A stretch of 64,000 bases of DNA. Source: Dictyostelium firmibasis. Lineage: Eukaryota > Evosea > Eumycetozoa > Dictyosteliales > Dictyosteliaceae. The notes below the pieces were generated by a model. It worked only from the letters and a program-made list of their open reading frames with translations, made no database searches and was not told the DNA's origin. Below, piece after piece: positions 47,417-61,178 of the stretch. The stretch is taken from assembly GCA_036169595.1 (NCBI GenBank), contig CM069765.1:1821001-1885000 (forward strand), read 5' to 3'. How positions within the stretch are numbered: the stretch's first letter is position 1; every line of letters begins with the position of its first letter. Position numbers and translations under genes: made by a program.

Positions 47417-49704
47417 ATGAATCGAGTTAAATTTTTAAGCATTTACCAAAATCAATGCTTAAAATTTAACTCTCCTAATAGATTTTTTACAAAAAGTTAT
47501 ACAACATTATCAACAATAAATTCAGCTTCAACAATAACAAAAGAATCAATATTTACTGATTCAAAAGAAATCGATAAACCAATAATAATAAAATCAGATT
47601 TTGATAATGATTGTAAAAAAACAATTTTAAAACCTTCAATAGATACCAACACAAATATTTTAAATAATAATAATAATAATAATAACAATAATAATAATAA
47701 TAATTTTACTCAAAGTTTTAATCAAGCTTATCTCTCAAAACAAAATATTATTTTTAAAACATTGTATGTAAAAAATAATAATAATAATAATAATAATAAA
47801 TATTTGTAATTAAACATTAATAAATATAAAACTAATTTTGTATATTTATTTTAATTTTTTAAAATTTTTAAAATTTTTTAGAAATGATTTAAAATCAAAT
47901 AAATTAAACACAAAAGAATTAATTAGTGATAGTATATCAAAATTATTTTCAAATAAAAATGAAATTATAAATAAATTAACACATCAAGATTTACAATCGA
48001 TTGAAGAGATATTACAGATAGTTTTAGGTAAAAAGAGTTATAAACAATTACCAACCATATCATTTTTCCAAAAATCTTTTTTAAATAAATCATCAGATCA
48101 AATTAAAACAAAATTGGATGCCTTACCAATTGTAGTTTACTTTTTAACTATTTTTGAATCATCATCACCACCAATGGAGATAGAAGATGACAAAAAAATA
48201 GTTGTTACTGTAGCTAAAGGATTATCAAAGAAATTAATTCAAAATTTTCAAGACTCAATTTCATCACAAGATGACATCAGTGATTTACAACAACATCTCT
48301 CTGATATGATAAGATTATCATGGCATTCAAGATTAATTGGATTATTACCACAAACTTCAACACCAACACCAATTTCATTTGAAACTCTATCAAAAGATTT
48401 GGTAATAGATTTTGAAAAGAAAGAGATTAACGAACTCTTAAAAGAATTTGGTGAAAATGTAAATGAATTGGAATTTCAAAATCTATTAAAAAATTCACCA
48501 GGTTATATACCATCATTTATGTTATCATTAAATGATGAACATTTTAAAATAGTTTTATCGTCAAGTAATAGTAGTTTATATGAAGAAGTTGAAGAAGAAA
48601 TAGAACAAGAACATCAGCAACAACAAGAAACAAAAGAAGAAGAAGAAGAAGAAGAAGAAGAAGAAGAGGAAGCAGAAGAAAATAGTACTAATGAAGAAAA
48701 AGATCAAAAAACTATTAAAAATAATAAAGGTATATTCAACTACAATAAAATTAAAAGACATTTAAAAGAAACACCAAGATCAATCGTATTAGAACGTTCA
48801 AATTGGTTATTATTAATGTTTAGATTAGGTTACAAAGTAAATGGTGGACTTTACAATGATATTCTAGTTTGGTTGACTAAGTCGGATATAAATTTTAATT
48901 CAATATTAAAATTCAGAGAGCATACACAATCATATGGATATGTAGCATCTGATTTGTCCAATTCATTGTTTTTATGGAGATTTTCACACTTTGCACCATT
49001 TAAATTGGTTCTCTCATTGTATCAGTCATCTAGTCTACCAAAATCCTTAAAAGTTAATTCGAAAATGGTACATTATTTATTAACTTATCTTGGTAGATTC
49101 GATATGGGAATCAATAGAAAATATCTAAATAATGGATCTTCAAAACATAAAAAAAAATTCAAACTAAAGGGAGGTTCAGATAAAATTCAATTCGATCAAA
49201 GTCTAGAGTACTTACGTGAAATTCTTAAAGGTGAACCAACTTTATATAATCCAATATTGGCCAAACTTTCGCGTGGTGAAAATTGGAGAAAAAGAGCATT
49301 TTATATATTACTCAATGATTTAATCAGGGATAACGAAAAATTTGTCGATAAAACAACTCTTTCAATTCTAGAAAAATTTTATTCAATTAATAAGGATCAA
49401 TCAATCATTGGGATTATAATTAAATTATCTAAAACTTTAAATCCATCAGAAGAGCTTCTATCAAATCTTTCAGTTCAAATGTTGGTTCATAATAAAAAAT
49501 ATACAGCTGCATTGGAATCTTTCACTGAAATGTATAAAAACAATGTTCCAATTTCAAAGTCAACAATAAAATCATTAATCAATGCAACACCCAGAAATCC
49601 ACTTTGGATTGAACTTTATAAAACTTTACCACAACAGTATGAATCACAACAATTACAAGAACAACAAGAACAAGAGCAGCCACAACAACAAGAACAAGAA
49701 CAAG

Positions 49705-49772
<68 letters not shown>

Positions 49773-51609
49773 GAGCAACAAGAACAACAAGAACGTCCAG
49801 AGCAACAAGAACAACAACAAGAGCAACAGCAACAATCACAAGAAAAAGAACAACAACAAGAAGGAGAGCAACAAAAAGAAAAGGAAGAAAAGGAAGAGGA
49901 AAAAGAGAAAATAGTACAAGATAAACCAAAATTAATAGAAAAAGATGAAAACAAAAAATTTATTAATTCAAGTTTATTTGATTGTATAAAGGATCCAATT
50001 GAATTATATGGATTATTAGTAAGAGGTAATATTAAGATTAGAGATAAAACTTTTTTAAATATAGTCGAGAGATCATTAGCACGAAAGAATTATAAATTTG
50101 CTGAGGAGATCATTTCAATTAAATTAAAGAATGAATGGGAGACAATTAGTGCCAGTGTATTATTAGGAATATTTAAAAATCCAAGGTTGGTACCAGTGTC
50201 AAATGAAGACATCAGTTTTATAGAAAAAATCTTATCAACTCGTTTCCCTGATGATGCTAAACTTTATTCAGGTCTATTCCTATTATCCCTAAGAAATGGT
50301 CTTTTTAGTAATGCAAAGAGATATACCTCAATACTTGATGGAATTTTAAAAAAACCTAATGATACTTTTGAAAATCAAAAAAGAAAGAACAGTTTAATTT
50401 ATTCTCGTCTTTTATCATTAAGATTATTAAATGCTAATGTTGAAAATAGTAATAGTATTGACAATAATAATAATAATATTAATTACAATAATAGTAATAA
50501 AGAAAAGATAGAAAATGAAATTATTGAATGGATAGAATCAATTGTTGGTAGTAAAATGGAAACCATTAAAGAAAAATCAACTATATATTCAATTCTTTTA
50601 GCATTTAATCATTCTGCATCTGGTTTCTATAAGAATAAACCTGGTAGTAGTAGTATTAGTAGTGGTGATAAAGTCGTACGATTACCATTATCATTATATT
50701 TAAAGATTAGAACTAAATTATCATTTAACAATATTTTTGATCTATTATTCTTTGATAGATTAATTTTATCAAACTATGGTGTAGAATCAAACTATTATGG
50801 CAACAATACTGAAACCACCAAATCTTCAACAACCACTAGTAAGGATTATGAGATTTTCCTATCGATGTTATCTCAAAAACAACTATTTGAATATACTATT
50901 TCAAAATTCAATACCATTGAAAAAATATTCAAATCCGAACATATTAGTGATGGTAATAGTGGGGGTGTTAGTATAGTTCCAGTGGATTTTGTTCAAAAAT
51001 ATATTGAATTATTTAGAGAGTTGGATATATTATTACAGAGAATTAGTATAAAAGACGTATCATTATTACAACCATTCTTATATCATTTCATTGAGAATGA
51101 ATCGCAAATGAAATACTTTTCAATAGTTTTCAACTATAATTATGATGGAACATTGATTGGCAATGGATTCATAAAGAGATTTTCTAAAGAGATAATTCAT
51201 TCAAATGAATTAGACTATGCCAGTGTTTCAAATACATTCCTTTTTAAATATTACATATTAAATTGTTCCTATAAAACAGCATTCAAATATCATTTCGATA
51301 GTATTCATTTCCTAATTCAATTTAGATTGATTCAAGAGATCTTTGAAAAGAGTCCATCAGTAATGAATAATTTATTGGAATCAGTTTCAAATGATCTCTT
51401 ATCACAAAGTTCAATTGAAAGTTTATTAAATGTCACTTCAATTTCACATGAACCAAACTTTGTCTATTTCTCTCTAAAATTATACAATATCATTTATGAT
51501 AAGGTTAATAAAAACAAAAAAAAGAAGATTCAATTTATAGGTGATAATAATATTTTCAACCATAATGATTTTATATTAGAAGATAATAGTAACGACAATA
51601 ATAATAATA

Positions 51610-51649
<40 letters not shown>

Positions 51650-52400
51650 TAATAATAATAGTAATAATAATAATAATAATAATTCTACTCACCAATATAG
51701 ACTTTCAAGATCAATCATTGAATCAAAGAACTTTGTATTGGCAGGATTTAAAAGCTCTACAAATAAATATAATATTAAACTACCAGTTGATTTTAATGTT
51801 TTAGATGTCGCTAGAGAGATGAATGAAACTATGATGAATGATGATATTGGTGATGATTTCATTAAAATCAATAATAAGATACAAAGTAGTGACCAAATAT
51901 TATGTAAAATCAAGAATGCATTGTTATATTCAAGTTATCGAAGTTTGGGTAACATTGGTTATCCAGTGGTTAAAGGTGATATTGAAATGTCAATTCAAGA
52001 TAAATTTAAAATATACATCCTCGTTTATCATACAAAGATTGTGCCATTACCATCAAGGGAATACGTTTCTGAATTAATGGATATTCCGAAATTTCCCACT
52101 TCCAGTTTAGCCTTCCAATTATCAAGAGCTCCAAAAATAAATAAATTGGTTTCACTTATTTTCAAATCTTCAAATCTTCAACTTAAACCTCGAGAAAGTT
52201 TTTTAAAAGTTTTCAAACCAAACTATTTGCCAGAGGAATTTGATGTTAATAAAGAAGAAGATGATTATATTGATCTTGATGATAATGAAAATGAGGATGA
52301 TACAACGTTTGATCCATCAGGTATAGTTAACACTGATAGTGGACCTGAATGTTTATTCTATGATAAAGTTTTACAATATCACCTTAAAAGTATAAAATAA
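47417..52400 (+). CDS. Large unrecognised protein, likely mitochondrial
   Basis: Two exons, 47417-47763 and 47882-52400 (phase 2 junction, GTATGT..TTTTAG), about 1621 residues. The first 35 residues (MNRVKFLSIYQNQCLKFNSP, RFFTKSYTTLST) lack acids and are rich in Arg, Lys, Ser and Thr, a convincing mitochondrial presequence. The rest is mostly alpha-helical with no recognised domain. Segments such as KYTAALESFTEMYKNNVPIS and LFSNAKRYTSILDGILKKPND have the look of PPR/TPR-like helical hairpins, but periodicity is unclear. Low-complexity inserts are an acidic E-run (about residue 375), a long Gln/Glu/Lys region (about 720-830) and Asn runs. A mitochondrial RNA or ribosome-related role would be a guess; none is assigned. 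Confidence 0.75.
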
Positions 52401-52521
52401 ATTGAATTTAATCAATAAAAAATGTTATTTTGTTTTTTTTGTTTTTTTTTTTGGCAACATCGCAAATAACACGATTTAGGAATTTTTGTTTTTTTTATTA
52501 ATTTTTTTTTTTTTTTTTTTT

Positions 52522-52936
52522 TTAATAATCATCTTCTTTTATACATTTTTTAACCAATTGAAATATTTCGGGATTTTCTAATGCTGCTATAATTCTTTCT
52601 TTATCATTAATTTGTTTATTAATTTCATCCTCTGTTTGGTGAGTACCTGGTTTTATATAAATTTCAATCTTTGATCTCTTTGGAAGATATTCTTTAATCT
52701 TCTCTCTAATACATAATGCAATCGTTGGTGCTAAGTGACAATGTGGTACTGTTGGTTGAAATAGTATCTTTATAAAACAATATCCATTATTAACATTTTC
52801 TTTGTTACCATTATCGTTTAATTCATCATTATTATTATTTTTATCAAAATCTATAACAGTTATCCAATCTTCATTAACAACTTTTAATTCTTCTAATGTT
52901 TTTGGAAATTCTGGATCTTTTATATGCCTTATAATG

Positions 52937-52971
<35 letters not shown>

Positions 52972-53058
52972 GTAACCTCTTTTTTTTTTTATTTCATTTT
53001 ATTTTTATTTCATACCAAATACATCAATTTTATCTATTACATTGTAGTTCATAATCAT
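52522..53058 (-). CDS. CIAO2/MIP18-family Fe-S protein assembly factor
   Basis: Two exons on the minus strand, 53058-53016 and 52937-52522 (phase 1), giving 152 residues. The spliced start reads MIMNYNVIDKIDVFDIIRHI, then KDPEFPKTLEELKVVNEDWI. The core FQPTVPHCHLAPTIALCIRE, KIEIYIKPGTHQTEDEINKQ and INDKERIIAALENP matches human CIAO2A/B (FAM96) nearly block for block, including the conserved Cys in VPHCHLA. A short Asn/Asp insert lies before NGYCFIKI. With MMS19 and CIAO1 this family delivers Fe-S clusters to cytosolic and nuclear proteins such as DNA polymerases and helicases. The first exon uses the upstream of two close in-frame ATGs; the second would shorten it by two residues. Confidence 0.9.
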
Positions 53059-53371
53059 TGGTGTTTTTATTTAAATTATAAAACAGTTTTATTTTCAAAT
53101 GTTTAATTTTAATTTAAGCATGTTAGCGTGCAAAGGGGGGTGTTTAATTAAGGTTTAAAAAAAAAAAAATCAATAAAAAATCAATAAAAACAAAAAAAAA
53201 ATAATTTAAAAAAAAAAAAAGTTTTTTTTAAATTTAATTTTTTTAAATTAATTTTTTATACACAACAAACCTTCTTTTTTTTTTTTTTTTTTCTTTGATC
53301 ACCTTTTTCTTAAATATAACAGCCACACAAAAAAAAATAAAAAATAAAAAATAAAAAAACAAATAGATGAT

Positions 53372-53402
<31 letters not shown>

Positions 53403-53946
53403 TTATTCAAATTATTTGAATTCAAATAAAAAAAAAAATATATAAATTTTTTTATTTTTATTTTTTTTTTGAAAACAAAATGAATACTTTTTGTAAATAA
53501 TATTTAATTTCCATTTAAAGACCACCATAACCCACTCACCACTGTATATACTTTGTTCAACCATGTTATTATTATAAGCAAACGAACAATCATAACACAC
53601 ACACACACACCACACACTCACACACTCACACAAAAACCAACACACTATCAATTTGTTTTGTGAAAGTAGAAGGTGTGGTTGTATTGAGTTAAAATTATTG
53701 TGATAATTTTTTTAATTTTTTTTATTATTTTCCTATATATTTAAATTTTTTTTTTTTTTTTAATTTTATTTTTTATTTTATTTTGTATGAAACTCTTATT
53801 GAAAAAATACAAAAATTACTCACACGGTCAAACAAACCAACAAATACACACACCGTCTCATTATATCGTTATTTATTTGATTTATTTTTTGTATACAAGG
53901 TAAAGTATATTATTTTTTAATTATTTTTTATTTTTATTTTTTTTAA

Positions 53947-53977
<31 letters not shown>

Positions 53978-54091
53978 ATCACACATCTGTTCCTAATTCA
54001 TATCAATTATTTTAATTATTATTTATTAATAAGCAATTAATATTTACAAACAATTATTTTATTTTATTTTTATTTTTTAAAATTTAAATTA

Positions 54092-54133
<42 letters not shown>

Positions 54134-54190
54134 TCACAATTTTTTTTTAATCACATCAAAATCAAAAAATAGATAATTAATTAATAGCTT

Positions 54191-54228
<38 letters not shown>

Positions 54229-54268
54229 ATAAAATAAAATCAATATAAAAAAAAAAAAAAAAAAAAAA
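53059..54268. promoter_or_regulatory. Long divergent intergenic region
   Basis: 1210 bp between CIAO2 (-) and the GTPase gene (+), the longest gap outside the tRNA islands. It contains an unusual G-rich spot GTGCAAAGGGGGGTG at 53130-53144, a (CA)n-like stretch at 53594-53632, and GTCAAACAAACCAACAAATA at about 53827-53846, with long A runs before the GTPase start. It may include a long 5' UTR; no gene was found. Confidence 0.45.
53594..53632. repeat. CA-rich microsatellite
   Basis: Imperfect (CA)n with CACT interruptions, about 39 bp. CA repeats are rare here compared with AAT and CAA repeats. It lies in non-coding DNA upstream of the GTPase gene. Confidence 0.7.
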
Positions 54269-54981
54269 ATGGAAAGAAATTTTAATAATTTTTTAGTTAA
54301 AATATTTTGTGTTGGAGATGATGGAGTAGGAAAGTCTTGTGTTATGAATTCCTATTCAAGTAGCGGACCATTGACACCATCACTTTTTAAAGGTTCAGAG
54401 TTGACATGGACCGACTATACACTCTCTGTTACACATAATCAAAAACCATTAAAAATAAGATTAGTTAGTAAGTAATTTTTTTATTTCTTTTTATTTATGA
54501 TTTAAATTAAAAATTTTCTAATTTTTTTCATTTTGTATTTTTTTAAAAAAAAACAATAGTTGGCGACCAAAATGAACTTAGAAGAATAAAACAAATAGAA
54601 TTTAATGATATATTTTTAATTTGTTTTTCAGTTGATTCAAAGGTTTCATATGATAATGTTGAGAAATGGAGCACAGAAATTAAAAAGATCTTACCAACAC
54701 CAAATATATTATTAGTTGGTACAAAAATTGATTATAGAAAAGAAGGTGGTGAATTCAAACCATCAATTGTTACACAAGAAATGGGTATTGAAAAAGCAAA
54801 AGAAATTAATGCCATTAAATATATGGAATGCTCATCTGCAACCTACGAAGGAATTAAAGAAATTTTCGATGAAAGTATTAACATTTACATGACAAAAAAA
54901 CTATACGCACAAGATTTAAGAAAAAAAAGTTTTTTAATTCCAAAGAAAAATTCAAATAAAAAATCTTGTAAAACTCAATAA
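54269..54981 (+). CDS. Atypical Rho/Rac-family small GTPase
   Basis: Two exons, 54269-54467 and 54560-54981 (phase 1), 206 residues. The P-loop [12 protein letters not shown] (about 13-24) follows the Rho form. The switch I equivalent reads [10 protein letters not shown], with Ser in place of the usual Thr before the Phe. The G3 motif is degenerate: where Rho proteins have WDTAGQE this protein has VIGDQNE. The G4 motif is VGTKID and G5 is ECSSAT, followed by a C-terminal helix. A basic tail ([14 protein letters not shown]) ends CKTQ, a plausible CAAX box. Altered G3 suggests weak or absent GTP hydrolysis or unusual nucleotide behaviour; that is inference. Other donor sites two or four bases away were considered; this one keeps frame. 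Confidence 0.8.
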
Positions 54982-55195
54982 AAATAATAAATAATAAATA
55001 ATAAATAATAGATAATAAATAATAAATAATAAATAATAATAATAGTAATAATAATTATAATAATAATTTCAAACCATCACTACTATAAAATTCCTTTGAT
55101 TAAATTTGTTTTTCACGCGCACTTTTTTTTTTAAAAAAAAAAATAAAAACCTTTTTCTTTGTAAATAAATAATTTTTTAACAATTTTATTTTTTT

Positions 55196-57290
55196 TTATA
55201 AAAATAGTTTATAAACTATTAAATGAAGTAATGATATTGAAAAAAATAAATTATAATTGATTGAAATTATTGGACTAGAACTATCTGTTTTAACTGGTTT
55301 GGATGGTGGTGATGTTGGTGATGGAGTTGGTTTTACTGATATTTGTAATTGTGATTGTGAATCTATACCATCTACAACAATGGAAATTGGTGAATCATAA
55401 TCGGATTCAAATAAATCAAATGTAAATTTATTATCATTAGTTGTTAGTATATGTGGGTTTCTACCAGAGAAAGTTGCTTTAATCAATGATGTATTGTATC
55501 CAAAGTTTAAGCCATTAACAGTTACAGTCATATTATTAATTCCAAAAGATGATAATATTGGTGCCATATATAAAAATTGAGTAGTAACTTGTTCTGATTT
55601 ATAATAAACCAAAATCGTACGTTTACCAGTGCTAGGTACTATTGGGCAAGTTGTAGAGTAATATTCTGAATTTGGTTTAATTATTGGTTTTGAACAAGTA
55701 GATGTAAATGTTGATTTAATTACAATGACTGCAAAAACATCTTCTGTATTTGAACAATCATAATTAACCAAAGCAATATCTAATGTTGCATTTGATATAA
55801 ATGGTGCATTTAAGGCATAAATAGAGAATTGAGTTTGAATTTTAATTGAATTTGATGATATATTGTTATGGATGATTGAAACTATTGGTTTACATTTATA
55901 TTGATGTATACTAAATACTAATTGTGTTTCATCGTTACTAATTGAAATTGGAGTTATATCATTTTGTAAACCTTCAATTCTAACTATTGTTTCATTTATT
56001 AAACCAAAATTAATACCAACAATAGTTACTGTTGTATCATTTGATTTAATTGGTAAGTAAGAATTTATAGTTGGTCTTCCATATGTAAATTCTAATTTTG
56101 ATGAAGAGTTATTAATACATCCATCAATATTAACTAAAACTTTTAAATTTGAGCCACCAATTTCATTTGGATCCATCTGACATTGTATTTCATTTAATGT
56201 GGAGTTTATTACTTTACAATCTTTATTTCCAATTGTGACATTAATTTTTTCAATAGCATTATTAAAGTATGAACCTTTTATAGTAATAATGCCTCCAATA
56301 TGATTTGATATTGAATTTATTGATTCTGTAATTGGTGATAAACAATAAGAAAAAGCTGAACTCATTGAGACATTATTTACTGATAATTGAATTAAAATTG
56401 GTCCACCATTATTTTGAATATAGTTTTCGACTTCAATAGCTGTATCATTTTGAGTAATTGAAAAATTATTTTGTGAAACACCATTAAAAAGAATATTAAT
56501 TAATTGTTTTTTAGTTGAAAAATTATCACCAGAAATTGAAAATTTTGAATTGGCTTGATTATAAACAACTGAATCTATAATTGGTGAGGCATAAGAAATT
56601 TCTAAATTACTTGATAAGTCAAACATTAAATTCATTTTACCAGATCCTGGTGGGAATGTTAATGTAAGATTATTACAATCAAAGTTTGGATCCTCAAAAT
56701 CTCCTTTAACTTTAATGATAGCATTTGTGGATGATTGAATATAATTAAGTTGGGAAGTTAATAATCTTAAATAATTACCAGTCACAATTATATCACCACC
56801 TTTTGTTGGGGGTCTACTACTAAATTTGACATTAATTGGTGAAGGAACTTTTGAATTTGTCATACTAATATAACAAATTGTACCAGTACTATCCATTGCA
56901 CAAAAAGTTGATGATGTAGTTCCAAATAATCTTGACATTTGTCTATTAGTAATCAATGAACAGATTCTAAACCCTCCTGATGTTTTACAATCAAATGAAA
57001 CTTTAACATCAACAAAAGATGTTGAATTATATTTCATTGTCCAATTTGTATAGTAACTTTCAGTATCTTTAAATCTATATGTAATATTTGTTGGTGTTGT
57101 ATCAATACCTATGAAATTATAAAATTATAAAATTATTAATTTTCATGTTTTTTTTTTTTTTTTTTTTCAAATGTAATTTATTTATTAATATAAAATTAAA
57201 CTAATTACTTTCAGGATTCGGAGCTCTAATTGATTGAGCTACACATATTAAAAAAGATAATAAAAATATTAAAAAAATAATTTTTTTCAT
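55196..57290 (-). CDS. Tgr-like IPT/TIG-domain surface protein, probably GPI-anchored
   Basis: Two exons on the minus strand, 57290-57209 and 57108-55196 (phase 1), 664 residues. Exon 1 encodes a signal peptide (MKKIIFLIFLLSFLICVAQS). The ectodomain starts IDTTPTNITYRFKDTESYYT and holds several IPT/TIG immunoglobulin-like domains: GGDIIVTGNYLRLL, FSISGDNFSTKKQLINILFNG, GGIITIKGSYFNNAIEKINV, TVTIVGINFGLINETIVRIEG and MTVTVNGLNFGYNTSLIKATF, with many N-glycosylation sequons. The C-terminus is a Thr/Pro/Ser spacer followed by a hydrophobic end (SINYNLFFSISLLHLIVYKL) without a basic cytosolic tail, typical of a GPI signal. This matches the Tgr (tiger) family of Dictyostelium adhesion and allorecognition proteins; which member is not known to me. 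Confidence 0.82.
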
Positions 57291-57404
57291 TTTCTTTGAA
57301 CCATCAAATAAAATTAATATTATCTTAAACCAGAAATTTTTTTTATTGTATAATATGAGGATTATATGATGTAATAAAAATTATATTTTGGAAAAAAAAA
57401 AACA

Positions 57405-57459
<55 letters not shown>

Positions 57460-57960
57460 GTTTATAAGCCAAAATAAATTATTTGACGGTTAGGTAAAAA
57501 ATTTTAATAATTTTTTTTTTAAAATAAACGTGGTTTGTAACCACATCAACACACATCACCCAATAAATTTTTTTTTTTTTTTTTTTGATTATTTTTTTTG
57601 TTGGTGATTGGTTTTTTTTTTCGTTCAAATAATTGAAAAAAAACTTTTCAATCTTCAAAAAATTAACAATTTTTTCATCCAAGATTGAAATTCTAAATTT
57701 AGAACTTCATATAATTTTTTTTATCCATCGTATGAATCTAAAAAGTTTATTCAAAAAATTTTTACAATTTAATTTTTTATTTATTTTGTTATATATTGTG
57801 TGAATCGATTGAGGGTGTGAATTTACATATTTATTTTTACATATTGTTTTTTCTCTACAATCCAAATAAATAAAGTATATTATTATTATTATTACTATTA
57901 CAGTTATTTATAAAATAAGTTTAAATTTTTTTTTTTTTTTTGTTTTTGTTTTTTTTTATT
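57291..57960. other. Intergenic region between two minus-strand genes
   Basis: 670 bp: the promoter of the Tgr-like gene and the 3' flank of the aldo/keto reductase. It contains a 45-base A run (57411-57456), a small inverted repeat GTGGTttgtAACCAC at 57531-57544, followed by CACACATCACCC, and otherwise low-complexity DNA. Confidence 0.4.
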
Positions 57961-59439
<1,479 letters not shown>

Positions 59440-59854
59440 TTTTAACTATTTAATACGATGATGATGGTGGTTGATTTTGGTTATTAAATATATATATATA
59501 TATATATAAACTAAAAAAAAAAAAAAATAGAAAAAATTTATAATTATAACCTATCAAATTATAATAATAGATTTCTATATTGTGATGCAGTTTCAGAAAA
59601 TTAAAAAAAAAAATAAAAAAAAAAAAAAAATAAAAAAACTTTTTTTTGAAATGTTTATATTAAAAAAAATTAAATATAATTTTTGCAACTTATTTTTTTT
59701 TTTTTCAAATAAAAAGCGAAACCACTTTATAAAATCCAAATTTTTTTTTTTTTTTTTTTTAATTTTATTTTAATTTTTTCTGTATATATCGCACCCATTT
59801 GTGTTTTGATTTTTTATTTATATTAGAGAAAAGAAAAAAAAAAAAAGAAAAGAA
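59440..59854. promoter_or_regulatory. Divergent intergenic region
   Basis: 415 bp between the aldo/keto reductase (-) and the triple-MIT gene (+). Contains a (TA)n stretch at about 59490-59508 and the usual A/T runs. Confidence 0.4.
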
Positions 59855-60080
59855 ATGTCAGTATCATTGCAATCAGCATTAGAATTAGTTCAAAAAGCTG
59901 TTAATTTAGATAATAATGGTAAAGCACAAGAAGCAATTTCAATGTATTCAATTGCAATTGATCACTTAAGACAAGTTTGCAATAGTAATATAGACCAATC
60001 TACAAAGAATTTAATTGATTCAAAGATTTTAGAATATCAAAATAGGTCAAGTTTTTTAAAATCTTCTGCTCATTTAGATT

Positions 60081-60119
<39 letters not shown>

Positions 60120-61075
60120 TATCAAATAGTAATAGTAATATTACGTTTAGCAATAATAATGTTTCACCACCACCATTTTTAAATAATAGTAATGGTATCA
60201 ATAATAGTGGTTCAAATTTAGTTGAAGAAGCATTAAAATATGCAAATGAAGCAGTTTCATGTGAATCTAAAAATAATATTCAAAATGCAATTTTTTATTA
60301 TAGAAAATGTTCAGAATTATTAGAACAAGCATCAAAAAGTAATGTTTCTTTCTTTTTTTTTCCAATAAAAAGAATAAATTTATTTTAATTATAAACATTT
60401 TTATTAATTATAAAAATTATTATTTTAGATGAAAATGATATTGAAACTAGATTATTTTTAAATCAAAAAAAACAAGAATATAACTCAAGAGCAGACACAT
60501 TAAGTAATAGTACGGGAAATATGACCAATGGTAATAATAATAATAATAATAATAATATTTTTTCAACAACTACAACAACATCGTCATCATCATCATCAAT
60601 AACAACATCAACAGGATTTTCAAAAAATAATTTACCATTCCCACAAGCAGAGGAAGAATATTCAATAATGAATCAAATTCAATTATCAAATAGTACAACT
60701 GAATTAATTGATTTAGCGATTGATTGTGTTAAAGAGGCAATTAAAGAGGATGATCATTTAAATTATGAAAAAGCAATTCACTATTATGATCTATCAGTAC
60801 AATATTTTCAAACAGCTCTAACTGGTGGTGGTGAAAATAATCCACAAATCAGACAATTAATTACAGAGAAAATGATAAATTCCAAATCTAGATCACAACT
60901 TCTTAAAAATAAAATTCAATATAAACAAAACATGGTAAATAATGAATACGATTCAATACCACTCTCTTTAAAACCTGGTCAAAAATATAAAGATCCTGTA
61001 AGAAAGAAAACTGTTTTAGAACGTTTATCAAAAACAATTAAAGGTCCAAAAAATATTTCTGATCATTGGTTATAA
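59855..61075 (+). CDS. Protein with three MIT domains
   Basis: Two exons, 59855-60338 and 60429-61075 (phase 1), 376 residues. Three three-helix MIT (microtubule interacting and trafficking) domains are visible. MIT1, about residues 5-70, reads SALELVQKAVNLDNNGKAQE, AISMYSIAIDHL and KILEYQNRSSFL. MIT2, about 121-190, reads EEALKYANEAVSCESKNN, AIFYYRKCSELL and KKQEYNSRADTL. MIT3, about 253-325, reads ELIDLAIDCVKEAIKEDD, AIHYYDLSVQYF and KSRSQLLKNKI. Asn/Ser/Thr linkers separate them. The C-terminus is basic (RKKTVLERLSKTIKGPKNIS). MIT domains bind ESCRT-III tails in Vps4, spastin and related proteins. No ATPase or protease follows, so it may be an adaptor on endosomes; this is inference. Confidence 0.85.
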
Positions 61076-61146
61076 AAAAAAAAAAACAAAAAAAAATAAA
61101 AAAAAAGATTATAGTCTCGATATCAATATAAAATTGGGGGAAGTAT

Positions 61147-61177
<31 letters not shown>

Positions 61178-61178
61178 T

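Noticed and set aside
49579-49954. Minus-strand poly-Val, poly-Cys and poly-Leu frames
   Set aside because: Antisense of the (CAA)n poly-Gln tract of the large plus-strand gene.
52924-53425. Short Phe/Lys-rich frames around the CIAO2 start
   Set aside because: They run through T/A homopolymers and overlap the spliced CIAO2 gene on the other strand.
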